This document shows positions 17,364-25,759 of a stretch of 64,000 nucleotides of DNA, in pieces. Made by a program: the position numbers and the translations under genes. Positions within the stretch are counted from its first letter, which is position 1. Each line of letters starts with the position of its first letter. Location: assembly GCA_018399495.1 (NCBI GenBank), contig JAGYOG010000006.1, forward strand, positions 27,119-91,118, read 5' to 3'. The stretch is from Sphaerochaeta sp. (GTDB lineage Bacteria; Spirochaetota; Spirochaetia; Sphaerochaetales; Sphaerochaetaceae). The notes beneath the pieces were generated by a model. That model saw only the letters and a program-made list of their open reading frames with translations. It ran no database searches and was not told the origin of the DNA.

Positions 17364-18628
17364 GCTGCCATCCTCTTTTTCTTGGATAGTATATCTCTTA
17401 GATAAATTGCCCCGCTGTTTAGCACAAGCAGAAGCACCAACAGAACTATGATGGCGGCTGCTGCAATATTGCGATAAGACCCCTGGGGACGAGCCGACCA
17501 TTGGTAAATCTGGATCGGCAAGGTGGTAAACTTCGAGAAAATACTTGAAGGGTCCACACTGATGAACGTCGATGCCCCGATGACCACCAAAGGAGCAGTC
17601 TCTCCCAAAGCCCTGGAGAGGGCCAGAATAGTTCCTGTTAAAATCCTGTCAAAGCTGACAGGAAGCACATGGCTCCAAATAGTCTGCCACTTTGTGGCTC
17701 CTACCCCGTAGCTGCTCATCCTCAGTGTGTCAGGAACACCCTTAAGGGCTTCCTGGGTATTGATAATGATGATTGGGAGTACCAATAACCCCAAGGTAAG
17801 ACCACCACTTAGGATAGTCCTTCCATTTGCTGTGGTATCGGCTACAGCGGAGAAGATCGCCCCACTTGTCACCCCTTCCATGGCCCGTACGAAGACGGCC
17901 AATCCCAAGAGCCCGTAGATGATGGAAGGTACTGCACTGAGATTGAAGATATTGAGCTGGAGCATACGGTTCAGTTTTGTATCGTCTGCATACTCCTCAA
18001 GGTAAATGGCAGAACCAACCCCAATGGGGAAAGCCAGCAAGAAGGTGATGGCAATAATCCACAGCGAGCCTAATAATGCGGTACGGATACCAGCATTCAA
18101 GGGATTTGCTGACTGGTCATTGGTAAGAAAATCCGGGGTTATCCAGCTCTTGAAGATGAGATAGGAATCTTCTTGATTTGCCATGTAGGCACCAATCTCA
18201 TCCTGTTTGGTGATCGAGTCCCAAAGCCCCCAGCTCCTTAGTACTGATGGTTTGATGATATATTGCTCGATCAAGGCTCTCAGCTCACGATCACTTTGCT
18301 CTGCTATCGGTTTCTCGTACTCCACCCTTCTTAGAATTCCACTGGAAAGGTTGTCTCTGGCTGTCTCCTCCAATTGGGACCGTGAGAGATCATCCAGGGA
18401 GGAAGCCCCACTGACCAACTCAGGAACATCTACCTCATTACGGATGACGGTATAGCCAAAAATGGAATCAATCACCGATACGAGCAACAACAGAAGGAAC
18501 AAAATCGCAATTGCTGTAGCAAAGATAAATATCATTTTCCAGAACATCGATACACGAGAGCGTTGCTGCATCAAGAGCAGGCCTTCTGCTTTGGTACCAA
18601 ACATCGATTGTGTCTGCATATTATTCAT
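17360..18628 (-). CDS. pstA: Phosphate ABC transporter permease PstA with long N-terminal extension
   Basis: Inner-membrane permease, 422 residues. A hydrophobic span near residues 30-52 is followed by a soluble region of about 130 residues, then the standard five-span permease core with [16 protein letters not shown] and the EAA-like loop [20 protein letters not shown]. Compared with compact PstA proteins of about 290 residues, the extension is roughly 130. It resembles the DUF3333-type N-terminus seen in some PstA proteins. It overlaps pstC by 8 nt and pstB by 4 nt, so the three are co-translated. Confidence 0.92.
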   Translation of the reverse strand: MNNMQTQSMFGTKAEGLLLMQQRSRVSMFWKMIFIFATAIAILFLLLLLVSVIDSIFGYTVIRNEVDVPELVSGASSLDDLSRSQLEETARDNLSSGILRRVEYEKPIAEQSDRELRALIEQYIIKPSVLRSWGLWDSITKQDEIGAYMANQEDSYLIFKSWITPDFLTNDQSANPLNAGIRTALLGSLWIIAITFLLAFPIGVGSAIYLEEYADDTKLNRMLQLNIFNLSAVPSIIYGLLGLAVFVRAMEGVTSGAIFSAVADTTANGRTILSGGLTLGLLVLPIIIINTQEALKGVPDTLRMSSYGVGATKWQTIWSHVLPVSFDRILTGTILALSRALGETAPLVVIGASTFISVDPSSIFSKFTTLPIQIYQWSARPQGSYRNIAAAAIIVLLVLLLVLNSGAIYLRDILSKKKRMAA

Positions 18629-19541
18629 ACTCCTGATAGAAAAGGCTTGAAACTTTTCTCGAGATAAGATTCAACGTGAAGGTGATGATGAACAACACCA
18701 ACCCAAGTGCAAAAATACTGTTGTAATCAACTGAGTTGTAGCTGACATCCCCACCGCTGATCCTCACGATATATCCAGTGATGGTTTCAGCAGCCTCGAA
18801 AGGATTGAACGTCATATTGGGTCCCGCACCTGCCGCCAAGGCTACAATCATGGTCTCTCCTATAGCTCTCGATAGAGCAAGCAGGAAGGTTGCACTAAGC
18901 CCGCTCAGAGCAGCAGGAATGACAACACGGAACGTGGTCTCTATCGGGGTCCCGCCAAGCGCGAGACCAGCAAGGCGCAACTCCTTGGGAACAGCAGAGA
19001 TGGCGTCCTCGGCCATGGTTGCTATCATGGGAAGTACAAGAATCCCGATTACCAAGCCTGCACTGGCGGTATTGTAAATCTCTACCGTCTCCTGCCCAAA
19101 AATCGAGCGAAGCAACGGGGTCATGAAGGTTAGGGCAAAATAGCCATAAACAATAGTGGGAATCCCGGCCAATACTTCCAGGATTGGCTTGAGTCTCCCC
19201 CTAACTTTGTCAGTCGCATACTCGGCTAGATAGATGGCCACAAACAATCCAAGGGGAATGGCAAACAGCATGGCGATCACACTGGTCGTGATGGTTGCAT
19301 TCAATAAGGGAAGAAACCCGAACATGTCGATCATAGGTTGCCACGTCTTACCAGTAAAAAAGCCAACTAAGGTGACCTCTGGAGTAGAAAAAAAGAGAAA
19401 AGACTCCCGAATGAGAATCACCGCAATCCCAACCGTAATCATGATGGAGAACAATGCGAACAGGAACAGGATGGTTTCAATAACGCGTTCGTGTAACCTG
19501 CGCTTTTTCCCAAAAGGATGGGTGATAGATCTTTGTGTCAT
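18621..19541 (-). CDS. pstC: Phosphate ABC transporter permease PstC
   Basis: Second permease subunit, 306 residues. It has the PstC pattern of a cytoplasmic N-terminus, a first span near 20-45, then the core with AIYLAEYATDKVRGRLKPIL and the EAA-like loop AISAVPKELRLAGLALGGTP. The C-terminal span ends in a short basic tail. It follows pstS after a 69-nt gap that holds a very stable stem-loop. Confidence 0.93.
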   Translation of the reverse strand: MTQRSITHPFGKKRRLHERVIETILFLFALFSIMITVGIAVILIRESFLFFSTPEVTLVGFFTGKTWQPMIDMFGFLPLLNATITTSVIAMLFAIPLGLFVAIYLAEYATDKVRGRLKPILEVLAGIPTIVYGYFALTFMTPLLRSIFGQETVEIYNTASAGLVIGILVLPMIATMAEDAISAVPKELRLAGLALGGTPIETTFRVVIPAALSGLSATFLLALSRAIGETMIVALAAGAGPNMTFNPFEAAETITGYIVRISGGDVSYNSVDYNSIFALGLVLFIITFTLNLISRKVSSLFYQEYE

Positions 19542-19566
19542 ACTGTATATCCTATTTTCATGGGAA

Positions 19567-19593
19567 TTGGCCGCACCATTGTGGTGCGGCCAA
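19567..19593 (-). promoter_or_regulatory. Very stable stem-loop between pstS and pstC
   Basis: A perfect 12-bp G+C-rich stem (TTGGCCGCACCA / TGGTGCGGCCAA) with a 3-nt loop. No T tract follows on the minus strand, so it is more likely an mRNA 3'-end stabiliser or a partial attenuator that raises pstS above the permease genes. Confidence 0.6.
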
Positions 19594-19610
19594 CTTCGAT
19601 TCCTGGTACT

Positions 19611-20606
19611 TTAGTACGCACCCTGGGTAGCATCCAACCAAGCCTGACGAGCTTTATTCAACTCATCCTCATTGGCTGGGAAGTAACCCACACCTACAAC
19701 CTCTTCATTGACATAGCTGAGGTAGAAGTCAAGGAAGGCAGCAACCTGCGGCTTACTCTTCATAATCTCTGCATCACTATAGAGGAAGAGAGGCCTTGCT
19801 AAGGGATAGGAGTTGTTGTCCACATTCGCCTTACTGGCTTCAATTCCATTGATGTTGAGTATGTTGAGCGAATCGGCATTCTCATTGTAGTATGCATAGC
19901 CGAAGTATCCGATTGCATAGGGGCTGCCCTTGATTCCCTGTACCAGGATGTTGTCATCCTCACTAAGCTGCAAGTGACTTGCAGCGAGCATTGGTTCAGG
20001 ATTCTTGGAAAATACTTCCTCTGCAAAGTAGTCAAAGGTACCACTGTCGGTTCCAGGGATAAAGCGCTGAATCGGCTCATCAGGATAGGAAGGATTGACA
20101 TCCGACCACAACGTAGCGGTGCTGAAAATCTTGCCAAGCTCTTCCATGGTGGCATTTTTAATGAAGGTATTTTCCTTGCTCACGACCACTGCAAGGGCAT
20201 CGGTACCAACCCTGAATTCGATTGGGTTTCTTCCAATTTCCTTCGCATCCTCAATTTCACTTGCCTTGATTCCACGACTTGCGTTGGAGATATCAGTCTC
20301 ACCTGAAACGGTGAACCGTTCAAATCCAGCACCACTTCCGATGGAGTCAATGGTGATGACACCACTATAGCCCTCTTCCTTGAAGCGTTCAGCCATGCGT
20401 TCAGAAAGTGGGTAAACGGTGGAACTTCCGGCGGTGATGATATTCCCGCTGACCTTCAGGGGGTTTACCCCAGGAAGACCTTCAACTTCGGTACCTTCAA
20501 TCCAGCTGAAGGCGCTTGTTGCAACATTCTCTGATTCACTCTTGCCTGCTGCACTGAGCGAAACCAAGGTGATAACCATCAGTACGATAATACTCAATCT
20601 TTTCAT
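19611..20606 (-). CDS. pstS: Phosphate-binding protein PstS
   Basis: Periplasmic phosphate receptor. ATG 20606 follows GGAGGAAACA; an in-frame ATG 4 codons earlier is not needed. The signal peptide MKRLSIIVLMVITLVSLSAAG has no lipobox cysteine, so cleavage by signal peptidase I is likely, unlike many lipoprotein PstS. Phosphate-binding landmarks are ITAGSSTVYPLSERM, SIGSGAGFERF and SNASRGI. PGTDSGTFDYF is further along. The mature protein is about 310 residues, normal for the family. It is the first gene of the operon. Confidence 0.94.
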   Translation of the reverse strand: MKRLSIIVLMVITLVSLSAAGKSESENVATSAFSWIEGTEVEGLPGVNPLKVSGNIITAGSSTVYPLSERMAERFKEEGYSGVITIDSIGSGAGFERFTVSGETDISNASRGIKASEIEDAKEIGRNPIEFRVGTDALAVVVSKENTFIKNATMEELGKIFSTATLWSDVNPSYPDEPIQRFIPGTDSGTFDYFAEEVFSKNPEPMLAASHLQLSEDDNILVQGIKGSPYAIGYFGYAYYNENADSLNILNINGIEASKANVDNNSYPLARPLFLYSDAEIMKSKPQVAAFLDFYLSYVNEEVVGVGYFPANEDELNKARQAWLDATQGAY

Positions 20607-20759
20607 TGTTTCCTCCATATTTTAGAAACATTGTTGGGCATACCCTACAGCTAATATGTGAGAAAAGTGTTTGGAGACCATGAATAGTCTGTTATGTTTT
20701 TCGCCCCTCCCCTTTCCTCTTTGAACGAACCTTGGTACCTTTAGAAGAAAGGAGGGCTT

Positions 20760-21137
20760 ATGGCTAAGAAGCTTCACTTCTACCGTTGCCCCATCTGTCA
20801 TTCAATGGTTGACCTGGTTCATGATGAGGGGCACTCCTTGCACTGTTGCAAAACAGAGATGCAACTCTTGAAACCCAGAACCGCTGACGAGAGTGATGCA
20901 AACCATGAAATCGTACTCACACACCGAGGAGACTTGCTCTACGTGAAAGTCGGAAGCAAACCCCATCCTCAGAGTGATGAGCACCAGATCACTACCATAT
21001 TCTTGGTGACCAAACACCATACCCGGCGCTATGATATCCGCAAGGGGACTCCTGCATCCGCGGTATTCACCGATACTGACCATGGAGATGTCTATGCCTA
21101 CTGCAACAAAGAAGGATTATTCAAAACCTCGTTCTAA
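20760..21137 (+). CDS. Superoxide reductase (desulfoferrodoxin-type) with an altered iron site
   Basis: Reduces superoxide to hydrogen peroxide in anaerobes. The 125-residue protein has the desulforedoxin domain with four cysteines (C10, C13, C29, C30). The catalytic domain keeps His49, His69 and His75 at the exact spacing of class I desulfoferrodoxin (HP after 20 residues, then HPxxxEH) and Cys115. The final His ligand in the usual CNxHG is Glu118 (CNKEG). Lys48 is replaced by Asn. Thus one equatorial ligand and the catalytic lysine differ. An AGGAGG site precedes ATG. It overlaps the hydrolase downstream by 44 nt. Confidence 0.9.
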   Translation: MAKKLHFYRCPICHSMVDLVHDEGHSLHCCKTEMQLLKPRTADESDANHEIVLTHRGDLLYVKVGSKPHPQSDEHQITTIFLVTKHHTRRYDIRKGTPASAVFTDTDHGDVYAYCNKEGLFKTSF

Positions 21138-21648
21138 GAAGTTGCTTGTCGTGATCGACATGCAAAAAGACTTTGTTTCCGGAAGTCTCGGAACCCCTGA
21201 AGCACAATCAGTTGTGAAGAAGGTGGTTGCAAAAGTTACTGGGCACAGCGGAACGCTTGCCTACACATTGGATACCCATGAGCCAAATTATTTGGAAACC
21301 AGTGAAGGAAAACATCTTCCTGTCCCTCACTGTATCAAGGGAGAGGAAGGCCACCAGTTGGTAGATCCGCTCAAAGAACCTCTGAAAAACGCAATGGTCT
21401 TTGAAAAACCCACCTTCGGCTCAGTTGAGCTTGCAACCTACATAGCAGGAGACGAGGCAATCACCCAGGTTGAGTTGATCGGGGTGTGCACCGACATCTG
21501 TGTTGTCTCCAACGCCCTGCTGATCAAGGCAATGCGACCAGAGCTCCCCGTCCTCGTTGATGCAAGTTGTTGCGCCGGTACCACCATCGAGAATCATGAA
21601 GCTGCACTTCAGACAATGCGTTCCTGCCAAATAGAGATTTTTTCTTGA
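21094..21648 (+). CDS. Isochorismatase-family hydrolase, nicotinamidase-like
   Basis: A 184-residue cysteine hydrolase. The catalytic triad of the family is visible: Asp in LLVVIDMQKDFVSGSLG, Lys in HCIKGEEGHQL, and Cys in VELIGVCTDICVVSNALL. The HxxxY-type metal residues near TLDTHEPNY suggest PncA-type metal-dependent deamidation of nicotinamide, though an isochorismatase role is not excluded. ATG 21094 is chosen because GGAG lies 6 nt upstream. This makes the start overlap the superoxide reductase by 44 nt, which suggests translational coupling. Confidence 0.8.
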   Translation: MPTATKKDYSKPRSKKLLVVIDMQKDFVSGSLGTPEAQSVVKKVVAKVTGHSGTLAYTLDTHEPNYLETSEGKHLPVPHCIKGEEGHQLVDPLKEPLKNAMVFEKPTFGSVELATYIAGDEAITQVELIGVCTDICVVSNALLIKAMRPELPVLVDASCCAGTTIENHEAALQTMRSCQIEIFS

Positions 21649-21719
21649 ACAGGTCATAGACAAAGAACACCCTGCCTTGTAGGATACGGTGTACAGACAC
21701 TTTACTAAGGAGGCTGCTC

Positions 21720-22922
21720 ATGGAACAGTCCTTATCGTATGTTCTGGTTACCCCATATACCGTAGCAAAAAGTCGCACTGGCGGGGTGCTATCCAGACTT
21801 CTCTCCCGCATATCCCTTGAGCTCGTAGGAGCTCAGATGATTGCAATGGATCATACCATTACTGAGGAATATGCATCGATTATCAAGACCCGGGAAAAGG
21901 ATGAGGGAATCAACACCTCAAACCTTCTTTCCTTTTACATAGAACAGAACCTCGGGCCTGCTGGTGGAGTGAAACACCGTTCCCTGTTGCTTTTGTTCAA
22001 AGGGGAACATCCTTGCGATGAACTTTCCAAGGTAGTGGGTTCGTTCCAAAAAGAAATCCGCGTAGTGGAAAACGTTACCGGTATGTCAATCCGTGACACC
22101 TACGCCGACCTGATCTACACCGATGAGAAAGAGCAAGATGTTCTCTATTTTGAACCAGCAGTCATCACTGCCCAAAGTCAGAATGAAGCTGACCAGACGC
22201 TTTCCCTTTTTGGTCCTTGGTTGCCGAAACAGAACAACGTCATCAAGAATAGACCAGCAGAGTATTATGAGAAGGCCCAACGCACACTGGTCATCATCAA
22301 GCCAGACAACTGGAAGTACGCCTCCAGCCGTCCCGGCATGATCATAGACATGTTCAGCCGAAGCGGACTTCGCATCGTAGGAATCAAGGTATTGAAGATG
22401 TCTGTTGCCCAGGCATTGCAGTTCTATGGCCCGACCAAGGAAGGATTGAAAGCCAAACTTGCCCCCATATACGGCATGCAAGCAAGGGAACTTCTGGAAG
22501 GCGAATTCAATATCCTGCTCGGCGACCAACTGCAGAACATCCTGACCAACAGCTTTGGTGACATGTACAGTGAAGAACAGTTTGAACGCATTGTAGAGTT
22601 TATGGCCGGCATCAAACCAAGTGAATGCAAGGCTGAAGACTTGGACAAACCAGGTCTGGTAAAATGCATGGTCTTGATCTATGAAGGATGTGATGCCGTA
22701 GGAAAGATCAGAACCATTCTTGGCGCTACTGACCCGAACAAGGCACTCGCTGGAACCATCCGTAGAGAATTCGGCTCCAACATCCGCGTCAATGCAGCAC
22801 ATGCATCTGACTCTCCGGAGAATGCCCAACGTGAGATGGGCGTATTGCAGGCTGAAGAGAATTTCAACGCTACCCTGATCAAGGAATATCTCGAATCTAA
22901 AGCAACCGCTTCTCCCCGCTAA
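21720..22922 (+). CDS. Double nucleoside-diphosphate-kinase-like protein
   Basis: A 400-residue protein with two NDK-like halves. The N-terminal half (1-150) has the first strands (YVLVTPYTVAKSRTGGVLSRLL) and a later kinase-like segment but no NxxHxSD motif. The C-terminal half (185-395) has LVIIKPDNWKYASSRPGMII, GTIRREFGSN and NAAHASDSPENAQRE, with the catalytic histidine His361. A long insertion of about 50 residues separates the usual helices. So only the second half should be catalytic; the first may stabilise or regulate. AAGGAGG precedes the ATG. The last 26 nt overlap the DUF438 gene tail-to-tail. Confidence 0.8.
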   Translation: MEQSLSYVLVTPYTVAKSRTGGVLSRLLSRISLELVGAQMIAMDHTITEEYASIIKTREKDEGINTSNLLSFYIEQNLGPAGGVKHRSLLLLFKGEHPCDELSKVVGSFQKEIRVVENVTGMSIRDTYADLIYTDEKEQDVLYFEPAVITAQSQNEADQTLSLFGPWLPKQNNVIKNRPAEYYEKAQRTLVIIKPDNWKYASSRPGMIIDMFSRSGLRIVGIKVLKMSVAQALQFYGPTKEGLKAKLAPIYGMQARELLEGEFNILLGDQLQNILTNSFGDMYSEEQFERIVEFMAGIKPSECKAEDLDKPGLVKCMVLIYEGCDAVGKIRTILGATDPNKALAGTIRREFGSNIRVNAAHASDSPENAQREMGVLQAEENFNATLIKEYLESKATASPR

Positions 22923-23997
22923 GGGATCTGAGGTGTGTTGCGTCTTGGGTCACTTCTAAAGTCCCAAGATATTTTCCATCCATGCTACGCACGGCGTAGT
23001 ACTGGATGTAGACAAACGCTCCCTTCATAACAAGATAGAACTCCGCAGAATCCTCCCTTCCTTCTTTAAAGGAACTGAGAATTTCCTCGACGGTGGACAC
23101 ACTTTTAGGTGGATGGCAATTCTGTACCAATCTTCCAATTACCTGTGGACTGCGGGGGAAAATACGATGTGGTGGATCAGAATAGAATTTGACCCGGTCA
23201 TCATCTCCAATGAAGGCAATATCAAGTGGAAGGAGACCGAAGATCAACTCCAGCTGCTCGAACGTAAGTGAGCCAGTCTTACAGGAGAAGAGTGCATCAG
23301 AGAGTCCCTTCTCAATACTTCTCTCGCTGTGCTCCCCCAGAGCCCGATATGCAACCGGAAAAAGAATATAGGTCTCGCGATAGCGCAAAACCTCCATATT
23401 AAAGTAGAAACTGCTGAACAATTTCCAGAAAGATGCGATATCACTTCCGTCAAAGGCGATCGTCTCCTTCTTGAATGACAGGGCAGTATTCTGGATCGCC
23501 CACATAAGCTTTACACAACTATGCTCATTGCTTGTTTGCTCGAAGAGCGGAAAAAGCTCATTCTGCAGTCGTTCGTAATGCCTCTGCAACTGATCAAATG
23601 AAGCTAGTACTTCCTGTATGGCGGAAAAATCACTGCTTTCTTCGTTTTTCAATTGTATGCCGAGTTGTTGTAATGAAGAAGTAACCTTCGCAATCTCACG
23701 ATTCTCCTCAGCCAAGGTGAAAAGCAAAACATTGTCTTGATATTCAGGAAGCGTAGCATGTTCTAATCCCTTTCCCACCGATCTAATAAACCTGGCAACA
23801 GGGATGGTATATGCTTCTACATCTTCTGCCTTGCTGAGTACAGCATCCAAGGCAACGTTAGTTTCATATGCCGTGGCTGTTTCCAATACATCAACATAGG
23901 ATTGATAGGTCTCCTTGTTTGTTGTTCCCCCACAGAGAATCTGAAAATATTCAATAAGACGGGCAATACGCTTGTCTTCAGTATGTAGTAATTCCAT
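22897..23997 (-). CDS. DUF438/hemerythrin-like/PAS protein
   Basis: A 366-residue soluble protein of the DUF438 type. An N-terminal helical DUF438 domain (about 1-70) is followed by a four-helix hemerythrin-like region (about 95-225) with RHYERLQNELFPLFEQ and RYRETYILFPVAYRAL. A PAS_10-like domain is at the C-terminus (FEQLELIFGLLPLDIAFIG, VIGRLVQNCHPPKSV). Family members are thought to sense redox, metals or oxidants. The second LFP helix has Arg/Tyr where His would be expected, so metal binding is uncertain. The start at 23997 follows GAGAGGAG. The gene is divergent from the broken lipoprotein gene. Confidence 0.75.
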   Translation of the reverse strand: MELLHTEDKRIARLIEYFQILCGGTTNKETYQSYVDVLETATAYETNVALDAVLSKAEDVEAYTIPVARFIRSVGKGLEHATLPEYQDNVLLFTLAEENREIAKVTSSLQQLGIQLKNEESSDFSAIQEVLASFDQLQRHYERLQNELFPLFEQTSNEHSCVKLMWAIQNTALSFKKETIAFDGSDIASFWKLFSSFYFNMEVLRYRETYILFPVAYRALGEHSERSIEKGLSDALFSCKTGSLTFEQLELIFGLLPLDIAFIGDDDRVKFYSDPPHRIFPRSPQVIGRLVQNCHPPKSVSTVEEILSSFKEGREDSAEFYLVMKGAFVYIQYYAVRSMDGKYLGTLEVTQDATHLRSLSGEKRLL

Positions 23998-24170
23998 GTT
24001 CTGACTCCTCTCATGCAGTTTGGAACAAACTCTGTCATATGGCAAGCAGGATTTGTGCAACTTACACAGGGTGGATTTTTCAAGCAGACAGTTTCGGGAG
24101 TATGCTTTGATTGGAATAACAGGAATCTCGGGGAATTGGTACCACTACCCACCAAACATGGGGGTTACCA

Positions 24171-24911
24171 ATGAACAAGCTTATTCGTATCTGCATTGGA
24201 ATTGTAGTACTTTCCCTGTTACTTCTCGGTTGCACTTCTGCTTCCCTCTCTTTCTCAAGTGGGATTCCAGAGATTCATCTAGGGTATGATCATGGGGCGT
24301 TCATCGAGGCGCTCACTTACATTCCCGATGGAGATCCATGGACCATGAGCGGGGACATGTTCAATGAACGGGTTGGCGATATCTTTACCCTGGAGTTGCC
24401 ACTTGGGGGAGAGGAACTTACAATCTGGGGATTAGGGAATACAGCAATGTAGTAACAGCTGCAATACACAGTGGACTGGTCACCTTTGAGGAAGGTTGCA
24501 GGGTTTTCTTCAAGATTCTTGATGACCGCTTGCACTACAGAGAAAGCACCCAAGAAGCGGTGACCTCACTCACCTATGGTTCTTGGCCTCTCAGCTTCGT
24601 GTTTACTGATAGGAAGGGCAATCTACTCCATGAGGATATGCTGGGAGAGTATGTAATTGACGGGCAAACAAAGGCAGATTTCCTCAATCTGTTTGTAGGG
24701 GAAGAGATGACTGTACGTCTCCCTCCTGGAGGAACAGCGGGCCAGTTGCTCCCTGCGGTTACAGCAGCGACAGCCCGATTGGAACCGCAGCAGTCCATGC
24801 AGGTAGATCACCTTCGAAGAAGGAGGAGGAGAGGTGACCCTCCGCTTTATGGAGGAAGCACCTTCATTCAGGGAGTCAACGAGGCATGGTGTCTCGTCCC
24901 AGCCACATTGA
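24171..24911 (+). pseudogene. Broken lipoprotein gene
   Basis: A ribosome site (GGGGG, 6 nt upstream) and lipoprotein signal peptide (VLSLLLLGC, perfect lipobox) start a reading frame that continues to about 24405. Sense-like coding then moves to another frame (from NLGIREYSNVVTAAIHSG onwards) until about 24800. It returns to the first frame with ITFEEGGGEVTLRFMEE, ending at a TGA at 24911. At least two frameshifts therefore interrupt one lipoprotein. Its function is unknown. Sequencing error is as likely as gene decay. Confidence 0.65.
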
Positions 24912-25014
24912 TGGTCCCCTTGGAGCATATATTTTCCTCCTGATCTGCTGTACATACATATTCCACTTCTTGTCATCTCCCTGCACGCTGAGGTACAGTA
25001 CGTGCAGGAGTCTT

Positions 25015-25759
25015 ATGAAAATTGATAAAGAAAGCATTACATTTCGCCCTTCTCTTTTCCCTATGGGACTTCTGTGTTCCTGGTATCTGGCTTACACAAA
25101 TAGCACCGTTGCAGCAAACCTCGGTGTTGAGGTCTCCCTACCCTACTTCTAGCAGCTACTCGTGCAAGTGGCCTTGGTGTATACGTTGGTCCTTGCCTAC
25201 CTAGAGGTACCAACTCGCAAGTAAGGTCAAGCTACTCCCGTCCTCTCATTCGAGAAAAAGCTTGTAGAAGGCAGTCCTTTTAGGTTTGCTCTCCGCTGTG
25301 GTCATGTTGGTGACTATTTTGTCTTTGCACCTGGAAATTCCTCAGGTCCAGGCTTCGTACTCCCCTGATTCCTTCAGCCTGATTGCACTACTCTTCTCCA
25401 TGCTCTACGGTGGTATCTTGGAGGAAATCATGCTTCGCTTGTTCTTCCTCTCCCTCTTGGTCTTCATACTCGACCTAGTATTTGGAAAGACAGAACAAGG
25501 CCTGGAAATTCCAAAAGCCTTTTATCTTATCGCCAACCTGATCGCTGCTATTCTTTTCGCTCTTGGACACCTACCGGCAACGCAAGCAACCTTTGGATCC
25601 TTGAGTGGGATGTTGGTACTCAGGAGCCTCGTCCTCAACGGGGTGTTGGGGTATCTCTTTGGCTGGGTCTATATTAAATGGGGAATCCAATACGCTATGA
25701 TCACGCATGCTCTGACGCATCTGTTCTTCCAAACGCTTCTCTTTCTCTTTATCTTCTAG
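25015..25759 (+). pseudogene. Broken CPBP-family intramembrane protease
   Basis: The coding content of a CPBP (type II CAAX-like) membrane protease is present but interrupted. ATG 25015 follows AGGAG. An in-frame TAG is at 25150, another stop (TAA) near 25222, and the rest is in the next frame. The C-terminal half keeps the active-site motifs: EEIMLRLFFLSLLVF (E-E-x-x-x-R), the HLPATQATFG histidine and the last helix with YAMITHALTHLF. Function of the intact family is usually peptide maturation or immunity-like membrane proteolysis. The 3' end overlaps the convergent GGDEF/EAL gene by 4 nt. Confidence 0.7.

Noticed and set aside
17364..17501. N-terminal extension of PstB
   Set aside because: It lies inside pstA in another frame; the ATGA overlap start at 17363 is better.
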